Below, piece after piece: positions 18,757 through 26,932 of a DNA stretch of 64,000 nucleotides; within the stretch, counting starts at the first letter, position 1, and each line of letters begins with the position of its first letter. The notes beneath the pieces were generated by a model. The model did not search any database, was not told the DNA's origin, and saw only the letters and a program-made list of their open reading frames with translations. Location: positions 1,054,001 through 1,118,000 of the forward strand of contig OZ252031.1 of NCBI GenBank assembly GCA_965247775.1, given 5' to 3'. The stretch is from G965247775 sp965247775. GTDB taxonomy: Bacteria > Chloroflexota > Dehalococcoidia > Bin125. Made by a program: the position numbers and the translations under genes.

Positions 18757-19177
18757 CGAGCGCCTCCGGCGGCAGGGCCTCCCAGACGGCCTGGGCCAGG
18801 GCCTCGGCGTCGCCCGAGGCCGCCAGCGGCAGATCCACCCCCGCCCCGTCACCCCCGACCGAGACCGACAGCGCGGACACCGACGGCACCATCCGCATCA
18901 GCCGCAGCAGGTCGTCGCGCGCGCCGTCCTCCGAGAGCCCCTGCACCACCAGGTGATAGCCCGCCTTCACGTACCCCGCGGCCAGCAACTTCAGCTGCTG
19001 CGCGGCCACCGCCGCGTCGGCATCGCCTCCGCGCGGCTTGGCCAGCCACTCTTGGCGCAGGGCGTCGAAGGGCAGGACCACCACGGGGCCCGTCAGCCGT
19101 CGCGCGACGCCCGCCGCCACCTCCGCCAGCGTCCAGGGCCTGCCGGGGGCGCCCTCCAGGGTCACCACAGCGGTCAT
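18749..19177 (-). CDS. Small P-loop-kinase-like protein between hydantoinase subunits, degenerate Walker A
   Basis: 142 residues, not a recognised named protein. The N-terminus VVTLEGAPGRPWTLAEVAAGVA has the shape of a P-loop kinase start (strand, GxPG, helix) but lacks the GK(S/T): where GSGKTT is expected it has GRPWTLA. VVVLPFDALRQEWLA resembles the D-x-x-R segment of small kinase-like folds. The C-terminal half (LVVQGLSEDGARDDLLRLMR) looks like a further strand-helix unit. It overlaps hyuA by ATGA and hyuB by 8 bases, so it is made together with both subunits. A regulatory, chaperone or vestigial ATP-binding role is possible. Confidence 0.6.
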   Translation of the reverse strand: MTAVVTLEGAPGRPWTLAEVAAGVARRLTGPVVVLPFDALRQEWLAKPRGGDADAAVAAQQLKLLAAGYVKAGYHLVVQGLSEDGARDDLLRLMRMVPSVSALSVSVGGDGAGVDLPLAASGDAEALAQAVWEALPPEALGG

Positions 19178-21234
19178 CGCGTCCGCTCCCGTCTCAGCAC
19201 GAGGCTGCCCCCCGCTGCCGGGCGTGCGCGCCAGCCAGGCGGTACCAGCAGCGTCGTGTCCAGCTGGGTCAGCACCGCCGGTCCCCGCAGGCCTGCCCCG
19301 GTCACCCTCGCACGATCCTGAACCAGCGTCCTCCGCGGCCGCTCCCACACGACCAGGGCGCGCTCGACGCCGGTCCCGCCCTTCCCTGCCGATCGGGCCG
19401 GCGGTGCGAAGCCGCCCGCCGCCTCCGGCGGCGCGAAGCCAGCCGCCGCGGCCTTCACGCGCGCCACCACGACCTCGACCGCCCGCGAGGCGTCGGCGTG
19501 GCCAAAGCGCGCCGTGTGCGCCTCGGCCAGCGCGGCCGTCAGCGCCTGCCGCGTCGTCGAGCGCAGCGGCACCCGGATCTCGTGCGACTGCCCCGCGTAG
19601 CGCAGGTCGGCCGATCGCTCCAGGCGCACGCCGCGTCGGTAGCCCTCGGCCGCCAACGCCGTGCGCGCCCGCGAGGCGAGATCGGCGAAGCACGCCTCCA
19701 ACGCCGCCTCCCGGCCGCGCGTGCCCGGCGTAATACGCAGCGTCAGCCCCTGCGCCTCGTCCTTCTGCACGTCCGCTTGCAGCATCCCCGCGGCGGAGAG
19801 GATGCCCGGCGCCGCCGGCACGAGCACCGCCGGGATGCGCAATTCTTCCGCCAGGTCGCAGGCGTGCAACGGCCCCGCGCCGCCGAAGGCGACCAGTGTG
19901 AAGTCGGCGGGGTCGAAGCCGCGCGCCACCGAGATCACGCGCAGCGCTCGCGCCATGTTGGCGTTGGCCACGTCGATGATCGCCTGCGCCGTGGCGACGA
20001 TCGATCCAGCGAACGCGTGCGCCAGCGTGCCCAAGGCCCGCTCCGCCGCCGCCGCGTCGAGCGCCATCGTGCCGCCCAGGAAGCGGTCCGGCCGCAGCCG
20101 CCCCAGCACGACGTGCGCGTCGGTCAGGGTCGGCTTGCGGCCCCGTCCGTAGGCCGCCGGTCCTGGGTCGGCCCCGGCGCTCTCCGGGCCCACCCGCAGC
20201 ACCCCGCCAGCGTCCAGGCCGGCGATCGAGCCGCCCCCCGCCCCCACCGTGTGCACGTCGACGGCCGGCGTGCGGATCGGCAGCCCGCTCACTTCCAGGT
20301 CGTTGCGCTCCAGGATGCGGCCCGGACAGAGGCTCACGTCCGTGGACGTGCCCCCCATGTCGAACGTGATCACCTGGTCCAGGCCCGCCGCTCGTGCCGC
20401 GTTCAGCGCTCCCACCACGCCGCCGGCAGGTCCCGACAGCACCGTCCGCACCGCCGCCGCCCCCGCCTGCGCCGCCCCCAGGCTGCCCCCGTTCGACAGC
20501 ATCACCCGCAGTCGCAGCGGTCGCTCCCCTTGCAGCCCCGCCTCCAGGGCCCGCAGGTAGCGCGACATCGCGGGGCCCACGTAGGCGTTGGCCACCGTCG
20601 TACTCATGCGCTCGAACTCGCGATGCTCCGGCAGCACCAGGTGCGAAGCCGAGACCGGGATCCCTCGCGCTTCCGCCGCCGCCACGATGCGCTGCTCGTG
20701 GGCGGGGTTCACGAACGAGAAGATCAGGCAGACGGCCAGCGCCTCCGCGCCGGCCCGCTGCACCCGGTCCAGCACCGCCGCGACCTCGGCATCGTCCATC
20801 GGCCGCACGACGGCGCCGTCCGCGGCCACCCGCTCATCCACCTCAAAGCGCAACCGCTCCGGTACCAGCGGGGCCGGCCGCGTGGGGTGCAGCGCGTACA
20901 GCTCCGGACGCGCCTGGCGTCCGATGACCAGGGTGTCGCGGAAGCCCTTCGTCGTGATCAGCGCCGTGCGCGCGCCCCGGCGCGTCAGCAGCGTATTCGT
21001 GGAGACGGTGGAGCCGTGCACGACCTCATCCGGCGTCCAGCCCGCCGCCGCGATGCCTTCCAGCACCGCGCGTCCGGGGTCGTCCGGCGTCGAGGGCCGC
21101 TTTCCCACCTGCAGCCCGGCGCTGTCCCAGTAGAGGAAGTCGGTGAACGTCCCGCCCACGTCCACGCCCAGCAGCCGCCCTCGCCGTCGTGGGTACCCCC
21201 CGTCCCGCGCGGCGCTTCGTGTCGATGCAGCCAC
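19174..21234 (-). CDS. hyuA: Hydantoinase/oxoprolinase subunit A
   Basis: ATP-binding subunit of the hydantoinase/oxoprolinase family. The actin-like phosphate loop GVDVGGTFTDF is at residues 23-33, followed by VVHGSTVSTNTLL, and in the middle ITFDMGGTSTDVSL (phosphate 2) and GAGGGSIAGLD (adenosine region). ARGFDPADFTLVAFGGAGPLHA precedes the C-terminal domain. 686 residues is normal for HyuA. It is the first gene of a three-gene unit with the small P-loop-like gene and hyuB, all overlapping. An SDR gene starts upstream, 4 bases away. Confidence 0.93.
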   Translation of the reverse strand: MAASTRSAARDGGYPRRRGRLLGVDVGGTFTDFLYWDSAGLQVGKRPSTPDDPGRAVLEGIAAAGWTPDEVVHGSTVSTNTLLTRRGARTALITTKGFRDTLVIGRQARPELYALHPTRPAPLVPERLRFEVDERVAADGAVVRPMDDAEVAAVLDRVQRAGAEALAVCLIFSFVNPAHEQRIVAAAEARGIPVSASHLVLPEHREFERMSTTVANAYVGPAMSRYLRALEAGLQGERPLRLRVMLSNGGSLGAAQAGAAAVRTVLSGPAGGVVGALNAARAAGLDQVITFDMGGTSTDVSLCPGRILERNDLEVSGLPIRTPAVDVHTVGAGGGSIAGLDAGGVLRVGPESAGADPGPAAYGRGRKPTLTDAHVVLGRLRPDRFLGGTMALDAAAAERALGTLAHAFAGSIVATAQAIIDVANANMARALRVISVARGFDPADFTLVAFGGAGPLHACDLAEELRIPAVLVPAAPGILSAAGMLQADVQKDEAQGLTLRITPGTRGREAALEACFADLASRARTALAAEGYRRGVRLERSADLRYAGQSHEIRVPLRSTTRQALTAALAEAHTARFGHADASRAVEVVVARVKAAAAGFAPPEAAGGFAPPARSAGKGGTGVERALVVWERPRRTLVQDRARVTGAGLRGPAVLTQLDTTLLVPPGWRARPAAGGSLVLRRERTR

Positions 21235-21238
21235 GGGC

Positions 21239-22060
21239 CTAGGGCGCCGTGTCGAGCGCGCGCGGCACCGCGCCGCCCCCGTCCAGCGTGAACGTCGCCC
21301 CCGTCACGAAGTCGCTGGCCTCGCTGGCCAGGTAGACGGCCAGCGGCCCCACGTCCGCTTCCTCCCCCACGCGGCCGATCGCGAGCGCGGCGCCCACCGC
21401 CGCCCGTCGCGCCGCCGACCAGTACTCCCCGCGTTCCTGCTCCCGCGTGACGATCCGCCCCGGCGCGATGCAGTTGACGTTGATGCCCTGGTGCCCCAGC
21501 TCGTGCGCCAGGGTGCGCGTCAGCTGCTCGATGGCGGCGTTGGTCGCGCCGTAGGCCGAGAAGCCGTCGCTCGCCTGGTGCCTCGCCGCCGACGTGACGT
21601 TAATGATTTTGCCCCCGCTCAGCGGGACCATCTGATCCCCCACCAGTCGCATCATCGCCGCCGCCGTGTCCAGGTTCACCGCCGTCACCTCCCCCCACTC
21701 CTCCGCCGACAGGGAGAGGAACGCCCGTCCCGCCGGCGCGCCGACCGGATCTTCCCCCGGCCAGCCCACGGCGGCCGCGTTGACCAGGATGTTCACCTGA
21801 TTGCAGCGGTCCATGGCCGTCTGCAGCGCCTGCTCCCGGGCGGCCGCGTTGGTCAGGTCGGCCACGATGGGAATGCAACGATGTCCGAAGCGCTCCAGAT
21901 GGTGCGCCGTGGCCCGCAGCTCCCTCTCGGTGCGCCCCACGATCAGCGTCTCCGCTCCCACCTCCGCCAACGCCTCCGCGATGGCGCGGCCCAGGCCGCG
22001 GCCGCCGCCGGTCACCAGCGCCACCTTCTCGTCCAGACGGAAGCGATCGAGCAGGCTCAC
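21239..22060 (-). CDS. Short-chain dehydrogenase/reductase with Asn in place of the catalytic Lys
   Basis: SDR family oxidoreductase, 273 residues. Cofactor site TGGGRGLGRAIAEAL (residues 17-31), VADLTN, and the structural NAAAVG block are present. The catalytic Ser is in NVTSAAR, and Tyr is in SAYGATNAA, but the YxxxK lysine is Asn (AAC, complement at 21539-21541). C-terminal APGRIVT and VTGATFTLDGGG are normal. The gene overlaps larE by ATGA and ends 4 bases before hyuA, so the four or five genes probably form one transcript. Either an unusual catalyst or a non-catalytic SDR. Confidence 0.87.
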   Translation of the reverse strand: MSLLDRFRLDEKVALVTGGGRGLGRAIAEALAEVGAETLIVGRTERELRATAHHLERFGHRCIPIVADLTNAAAREQALQTAMDRCNQVNILVNAAAVGWPGEDPVGAPAGRAFLSLSAEEWGEVTAVNLDTAAAMMRLVGDQMVPLSGGKIINVTSAARHQASDGFSAYGATNAAIEQLTRTLAHELGHQGINVNCIAPGRIVTREQERGEYWSAARRAAVGAALAIGRVGEEADVGPLAVYLASEASDFVTGATFTLDGGGAVPRALDTAP

Positions 22061-22914
22061 GGCGGCGTCTCCGCCGGCGGGTTGAGCGACCCCGAGCAGT
22101 AGCCCGCGAGGTCCAGCGTGACGAAGCGGAAGCCCAGCGCCGTCAGCCGGCGGGTCACCGTCTCGCGCTGCGCCGCGACGATGCTCATCCCCGCCCCGTC
22201 CGTCTCGATCCGCGCGATCTGGCCGTGGTGCCGGACCCGGACCTGACGCAGGCCCAGGCCGCGCAGGAAGGCCTCCGCCGCTTCCACCTCGCTCAGCAGC
22301 GCCACGCTGACCGGCGTGCCCACGGGGATCCGGCTGGCCAGACAGGCCGCGGCCGGCTTATCCCAGACCGCCAGCCCCAGGGCCCGGGCCAGCGCCCGTA
22401 CCTCCGCCTTGCCGCAGTCCGCCTCCAGCAGCGGGCTGCGGACGTCGTGCTCGGTTGCCGCGCGCAGGCCTGGGCGGAAGTCGCCCAAGTCGTCGGCGTT
22501 CGTGCCATTGAGCATCACCGCACCGCGCTCCCGCGCCAGCGGCGCCAGGACGTCGTACAGCTCGCTCTTGCAGTGGTAGCAACGGTCGCCGGCATTCGCG
22601 ACGTACCCCGCGCGCTTCAGCTCCCGCGTCGCGACGACCCGATGCGCGATGCCGATCGTCGCCGCCAGCTCCCTGGCGGCCGCCAGCTCCGTCGCCGGCA
22701 ACGACGGCGATTCCGCCGTCACCGCCAGCGCCCGTTCCCCCAGCTGCTCCGCCGCCACGGCCGCCACCAGGGCGCTGTCGACCCCGCCGCTGAACGCCAC
22801 CAGCGCCGCCCCGTAGGCGCGCACGACGCGCCGCAGGACGGCCAGCCGCTCCGCTGCCCCGGCTTGCTGCGGGGGCGTCGTCGTGGCCGTTCGGGGCGTC
22901 GTCGATGGGTCCAT
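22057..22914 (-). CDS. larE: ATP-dependent sacrificial sulfur transferase LarE
   Basis: In the family, LarE sulfurates the pyridinium dicarboxylate precursor of the nickel-pincer nucleotide cofactor. The PP-loop AFSGGVDSALVAAV is near residues 39-52, followed by CYHCKSELY, then NGTNADDLGDFRPG, and the C-terminal RIPVGTPVS and FVTLDLAGYCSGSLN segments, all family-specific. I chose the ATG at 22914 (M-D-P-S-T); an upstream in-frame start at 23016 would overlap the L25 promoter region. No larA, larB or larC is in this window, so the cofactor-using enzyme must be elsewhere or LarE serves another thiolation. It overlaps the SDR by 4 bases. Confidence 0.88.
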   Translation of the reverse strand: MDPSTTPRTATTTPPQQAGAAERLAVLRRVVRAYGAALVAFSGGVDSALVAAVAAEQLGERALAVTAESPSLPATELAAARELAATIGIAHRVVATRELKRAGYVANAGDRCYHCKSELYDVLAPLARERGAVMLNGTNADDLGDFRPGLRAATEHDVRSPLLEADCGKAEVRALARALGLAVWDKPAAACLASRIPVGTPVSVALLSEVEAAEAFLRGLGLRQVRVRHHGQIARIETDGAGMSIVAAQRETVTRRLTALGFRFVTLDLAGYCSGSLNPPAETPP

Positions 22915-23048
22915 GGTGCGCTGCCGCGATGATACGGTACGCCCCCGCCCGCCCGAAGCGTCGCCGTGCCGCTTGACCCCTTCCAGGACGGCCGGTAGCG
23001 TCGATTGCACCCGCACGCACCAAAAAAATGACTCAAGGGCGACCCGCC

Positions 23049-23750
23049 GTGGCTGACGATCTCATCCTCCAGCTGGAGCCCCGCGCCCTCACAGGCAAGA
23101 AGGTCCGCACGCTGCGCCGGGAGGGCATCATCCCGGGGAACGTCTATGGCCGCGGCCTGGACTCGGTTGCCGTGCAAGCCTCGCTCTTGGAGTTCCGCCG
23201 CATCTTCCGGGCTGTCGATCGCAACGCCGTCGTCACGGCCCAGATCGCCGGCGAGGGCGAAACCCGGCCCGTCGTGCTGCAACGCGTGCAGCGGCACCCG
23301 GTCTCCCAGGACGTCCAGCATGTGGAGTTGCACCACATCGACGTCAACCGCCCCATTCACGCGACGGCTTCGCTCCTCCTCAGCGGCGAAGCGGAGTGTG
23401 AGCCGCTGGGCCTGGGCGGCGTCCTCGTCCAGGGCATGGACACCATCCTGCTCGAGGCCCTGCCCCTCGCCATGCCTGCCGAACTGACCGTCGATATCTC
23501 GCACTTCGAGCACTTCGGCCAGAGCGTGCAGGTTTCCGATCTGGTCCTCCCCGAGGGCGTCCGCGCCCTCGCCGACGAGCACTCCCAGATCGTGACTGTC
23601 GTCGCGCCGCGCCTCTCCGCCGAGGACGAAGCGGAGCTGGAGGGCGTCCCGGCCGAGGGGGCAGAACTCCCCGAGGGCGAAGTCCCGCCAGGGGAGGGCG
23701 CTCCGGAAGGCGCCGCCGAGGCAGCCTCGGAGGGCGCCGAGGGCTCCTAG
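23049..23750 (+). CDS. rplY: Ribosomal protein bL25, CTC form
   Basis: Binds 5S rRNA in the large ribosomal subunit. The N-terminal domain LQLEPRALTGKKVRTLRREG with IIPGNVYGRG is diagnostic, and the second (TL5/CTC) domain runs to about residue 185. The C-terminal 45 residues are an acidic Glu/Pro/Gly/Ala tail of low complexity. I chose the GTG at 23049, which gives the standard N-terminus and has AAGGG about 10 bases upstream; an ATG at 23028 would add 7 residues. It is divergent from larE and convergent with rlmN; the two stop codons share the four bases CTAG at 23747-23750. Confidence 0.92.
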   Translation: MADDLILQLEPRALTGKKVRTLRREGIIPGNVYGRGLDSVAVQASLLEFRRIFRAVDRNAVVTAQIAGEGETRPVVLQRVQRHPVSQDVQHVELHHIDVNRPIHATASLLLSGEAECEPLGLGGVLVQGMDTILLEALPLAMPAELTVDISHFEHFGQSVQVSDLVLPEGVRALADEHSQIVTVVAPRLSAEDEAELEGVPAEGAELPEGEVPPGEGAPEGAAEAASEGAEGS

Positions 23751-24838
23751 CCCGCCGTCGTCCCGTCCGTTCGGTCGCCCCGCAGCTGCCCGCAGGCCGC
23801 GGCGATGTCGCGCCCCTTCTCCACCCGGACCGTCGTCGTCACACCGCTGCGCTCCAGCGCCGACTGGAAGCGCAGCACGGCCGTGCGGGTCGGCCGCTCT
23901 CCCAGCACCCCTGGCGAGGGATTGATCGGGATCAGGTTCACGTGGCAGCGCAGCCCGCGCAGCAGCCGCCCCAGCGAGGCGGCCTGCGCCGGGGCGTCGT
24001 TGATCCCGGCCAGGAGCACGTACTCGATCGAGACGCGCCGTCCCGTCGTCTCCACGTGCTCGCGCGCGGCCGCCACGATTTCTCCCACCCCCGCCGAGGG
24101 CACCGGTACCAGCCGCCGGCGCAAGGCATCGTCCGGCGCGTGCAGGCTGATGGCCAGGTTGACCTGCGGGTGGTCCGCGCCCAGACGGCGGATGCCCGCC
24201 ACCAGCCCCACCGTCGATACCGTCACGCGGCGCGGCCCCATGCCGAACGCGGCCGGATCCCGCAGCCGCGCCAGAGCCGCGCTCGTGGCATCGTAGTTCG
24301 CCAGCGGCTCCCCCATGCCCATGAAGACCACGTGCGTCAGCGGCGCCCCCTCATCGCTCGTTCGCCGCGCCGCCGTTAGCACCTGCAACAGGATCTCCCC
24401 CACCCCCAGCTGCCGCCGGTAGCCCTGTGCCCCCGTCGCGCAGAAAACGCAGGCCATGGCGCAGCCCGCCTGCGTCGATACGCAGACCGTGCGCCGCGCC
24501 CGCCGCCGCCCGAAGGGGTCGTAGCGCATCAGCACCGTCTCGATGAGTTCACCGTCGTCCAGGCGCAGCAGCAGCTTCGTCGTGCTGCCGTCGGCGTTGG
24601 TCGCCGTCGTCACGGTCTCGGCGGGGCCCACCCGCAGCCGCGTCGCCAGCGCCGAGCGCAGCGACTGCGGCAGCTCCGTCATCTCCGCGAAGTCCAGCCG
24701 CTGCCGCGTATAGACCGCCTCGACGATCTGCCGCGCCCGGTAGGCCGGGGCGCCAAGATCCGCCGCCAGCGCGCTCAGCGCCTGCGGTGTCAGATCGAGC
24801 AGCGCCGGGCGCCTCTCCGTCGCCAGCTGCGACGTCAT
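23747..24838 (-). CDS. rlmN: 23S rRNA (adenine-C2) methyltransferase / tRNA A37 methyltransferase
   Basis: Radical SAM methylase acting on 23S rRNA A2503 and some tRNAs. The cluster motif is CAMACVFC, with STQAGC before it, and the methyl-carrying Cys near the C-terminus is in IAAACGQLRGD. GMGEPLANYD and the SLHAPDD block are family markers. 363 residues is typical. The start overlaps the fmt stop by ATGA, and the stop codon shares CTAG with rplY. Confidence 0.95.
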   Translation of the reverse strand: MTSQLATERRPALLDLTPQALSALAADLGAPAYRARQIVEAVYTRQRLDFAEMTELPQSLRSALATRLRVGPAETVTTATNADGSTTKLLLRLDDGELIETVLMRYDPFGRRRARRTVCVSTQAGCAMACVFCATGAQGYRRQLGVGEILLQVLTAARRTSDEGAPLTHVVFMGMGEPLANYDATSAALARLRDPAAFGMGPRRVTVSTVGLVAGIRRLGADHPQVNLAISLHAPDDALRRRLVPVPSAGVGEIVAAAREHVETTGRRVSIEYVLLAGINDAPAQAASLGRLLRGLRCHVNLIPINPSPGVLGERPTRTAVLRFQSALERSGVTTTVRVEKGRDIAAACGQLRGDRTDGTTAG

Positions 24839-25776
24839 GCCGCTCCTCCCAGCCGCTGTCCCCGCAGGTCCGGCTCGCCGTTGGCGAACGCCCGGGCCTC
24901 CAGCGCCCGTTTCCCCGACCGCTGCAACCGCGCCACGCGCAGCACCCCCTCCCCCGTCCCGACGTCGATCGTCTCGCCGGCGGCCAGCACGAGGCCCGGC
25001 TCGTCCCCCGCCGACCCCTCCGCGCTCGCCTGCCAGATCCGTAGCCCCTGGCCCCGCAAGGCCGTGGTCGCGCCCGGCCAGGGTGAGCAGGCGCGCACCA
25101 GCCGCGCGATCTCCAGCGCCGGCCGGGACCAGTCGATGACCCCGGCGGACTTTTGCAGCCGCGTCGCCCGCGTCGCCCGCGCGGCGTCCTGTGGCTGCGG
25201 CCGGATCTCCGCCGCCAGCCAGCGCGGGATCGTCTCCAGCAGCAGCGCCGCCCCCAGGCGCGCCAGCCGCTCGCCCAGGCTGCCGGTGTCATCGTTGGGC
25301 CGGATCGGCTCGGGGCGCGTGGCGAGGATGTCTCCCGTGTCTTCGCTTTCATCAACGAGCATGATCGTCACCCCGCTCTCGGCGTCGCCGGCGCGGATCG
25401 CCGCCGCGACCGGCGACGCCCCCCGCCAGCGAGGCAACAGCGAGGCGTGCACGTTCAGCGTCCCGAAGCGGGGCAGGGCCAGCACGTCCGGCCGCAGGAT
25501 CTGCCCGTAGGCGGCGATCACTTGCAGCGCCGGCTCGTACGATGCCAGCGCCGCCGCCGCCTCCGGCTCTCGCAACCGGGGCGGCTGCAGCACGGGGATG
25601 CCCGCTGCCTCCGCCAGTGCTTTCACCGCTGGCGGCCGCAGCGACCGTCCCCGCCCCGCCGGGCGATCGGGCTGTGTCACGACAACTGCCGGCCGGTAAG
25701 GGCTCGCGATCAACGCTTCGAGGCTGGGCACGGCGAAGTCCGGCGAGCCGAAGAAGGCGACGCGGGGAGGGGGCAT
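24835..25776 (-). CDS. fmt: Methionyl-tRNA formyltransferase
   Basis: Formylates initiator Met-tRNA using 10-formyl-tetrahydrofolate. VAFFGSPDFAVPSLEAL at the N-terminus, TQPDRPAGRGR, the catalytic NVHASLLPRWRGASP block (Asn/His) and MLVDESEDTGDIL are all in place. The C-terminal domain (from about residue 205) carries the tRNA-binding OB fold. The chosen ATG at 25776 follows GGGGAGGG and leaves 313 residues, the normal length; the frame is open further upstream but without homology. It overlaps rlmN. Confidence 0.95.
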   Translation of the reverse strand: MPPPRVAFFGSPDFAVPSLEALIASPYRPAVVVTQPDRPAGRGRSLRPPAVKALAEAAGIPVLQPPRLREPEAAAALASYEPALQVIAAYGQILRPDVLALPRFGTLNVHASLLPRWRGASPVAAAIRAGDAESGVTIMLVDESEDTGDILATRPEPIRPNDDTGSLGERLARLGAALLLETIPRWLAAEIRPQPQDAARATRATRLQKSAGVIDWSRPALEIARLVRACSPWPGATTALRGQGLRIWQASAEGSAGDEPGLVLAAGETIDVGTGEGVLRVARLQRSGKRALEARAFANGEPDLRGQRLGGAA

Positions 25777-25817
25777 AGCCGCAGCATACGCGCTCGTTTC
25801 GGGTGCGGCCGCGGGAG

Positions 25818-26654
25818 CTACTCGCCCGCCGCCCGCAGGTGCAGTGCCGTCCCCCGTGCCAGCCCCAGACGCTCCGCCGCGCTTCCGTTGGGCCAGGCGA
25901 TCTCCAGGTAGCCGCCCGACGAGGGCAGCGCGATGGCCTCCGCCTCCACCCCCGGCGCCGGCTGGTAGTGGGGGGCCGGCCCCGCCACCTCGCGTCCGCC
26001 CGCCTCGATCAGGAACTGCGCCGGCGTCTCCGCCGAACGGAAGCTCGTGATCGCGTTGCCGAAGCGGTCCACGTGCAGCACTACCCCCGCGCCCGCCCCA
26101 TCCCGCAGCGCCGTCGCCAGCGACGGCGCGAGCACGATCCCCGGCGCCGGCTCGCCGCAATCGTCCATGCCGCGCCCGGTCGCCAGCGCCGCCGCGACGG
26201 GCGCCATCAGATCGCGCCCGTGGAACGTCCGCGAGACACCGCTGACCGACAGCGTTCCACCCCGCACGTCCACCGCCGCCAGCGGCGGCGCCAACGGCAC
26301 CCGCATGGGCTCCGCGGCCGGGCGCAGCCGCGCCGGCAGCCCGCTGCTCAGTACGCCCGTGTCGGGCCCCACCAGAAAGGCGCGCTCGCTTTGCACCGCC
26401 ACGACGCCCCGCTCCGTCCCCACGCCCGGGTCCACGACCACCAGGTGCACCGTCCCCGTGGGAAAGTGGGGCCAGGCCGTCTCCGTCAGGTACAGCGCCG
26501 CGCGCAGGTCGCCCGGCGGGACCGCGTGACTCACGTCCACGATCGGCAGCCCCGGGTTGATGCCCAGCAGCACCGCATGCAGCTGCGCTACGTAGGAGTC
26601 GTCGCGGCCGAAGTCGGTGGTCAGCGTGACGATGCCGGAGCGAGAGGGCGGCAC
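25818..26654 (-). CDS. S-adenosyl-L-methionine hydroxide adenosyltransferase (DUF62)
   Basis: Hydrolyses SAM to adenosine and methionine using hydroxide; related to fluorinase and chlorinase. The N-terminus VTLTTDFGRDDSYVAQ and VVVDPGVGTERGVVAV are the SAM-binding family marks, and the C-terminal domain has HVDRFGNAITSF. The 21-23 residue insertion loop of fluorinases is absent, as is normal for hydrolases. 278 residues. It lies between secG and fmt on the same strand with short gaps. Confidence 0.88.
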   Translation of the reverse strand: MPPSRSGIVTLTTDFGRDDSYVAQLHAVLLGINPGLPIVDVSHAVPPGDLRAALYLTETAWPHFPTGTVHLVVVDPGVGTERGVVAVQSERAFLVGPDTGVLSSGLPARLRPAAEPMRVPLAPPLAAVDVRGGTLSVSGVSRTFHGRDLMAPVAAALATGRGMDDCGEPAPGIVLAPSLATALRDGAGAGVVLHVDRFGNAITSFRSAETPAQFLIEAGGREVAGPAPHYQPAPGVEAEAIALPSSGGYLEIAWPNGSAAERLGLARGTALHLRAAGE

Positions 26655-26675
26655 GACGGTGCGGCCGGTCCGCCG

Positions 26676-26903
26676 CTACAGGCGCACCGCTGCGATGGAC
26701 AGCCCCACGAACAGCAGGATCAGCCCAATCGTGCCGCGGAACAGGACTCGCTCAATGCCGCGCCGGGTGCGGAACGTCTCCGCGCCGCCCCCGCCGCCGA
26801 AGATGTTGCCCAGCCCCGCCCCTTTGGCCTGCATCAGCACGGCCGCGATCAGGGTCAGCGCCACCAGGATCTGGAAGACGTTGACAACTTCGCTGATGGA
26901 CAC
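26676..26903 (-). CDS. secG: Preprotein translocase subunit SecG
   Basis: 75-residue membrane component of SecYEG. Two hydrophobic segments (about residues 7-24 and 56-73) flank the conserved cytoplasmic loop LMQAKGAGLGNIFGGGGG and the FRTRRG segment, the SecG signature. It sits 29 bases downstream of yvcK. Confidence 0.92.
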   Translation of the reverse strand: MSISEVVNVFQILVALTLIAAVLMQAKGAGLGNIFGGGGGAETFRTRRGIERVLFRGTIGLILLFVGLSIAAVRL

Positions 26904-26932
26904 GGGATCCGCTTTCGCTGCCTGGCCCCGCG

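Noticed and set aside
17272..21291. 1339-codon plus-strand open frame opposite hyuB and hyuA
   Set aside because: Arg/Pro/His-rich shadow sequence with no domain; minus-strand HyuA and HyuB are clear.
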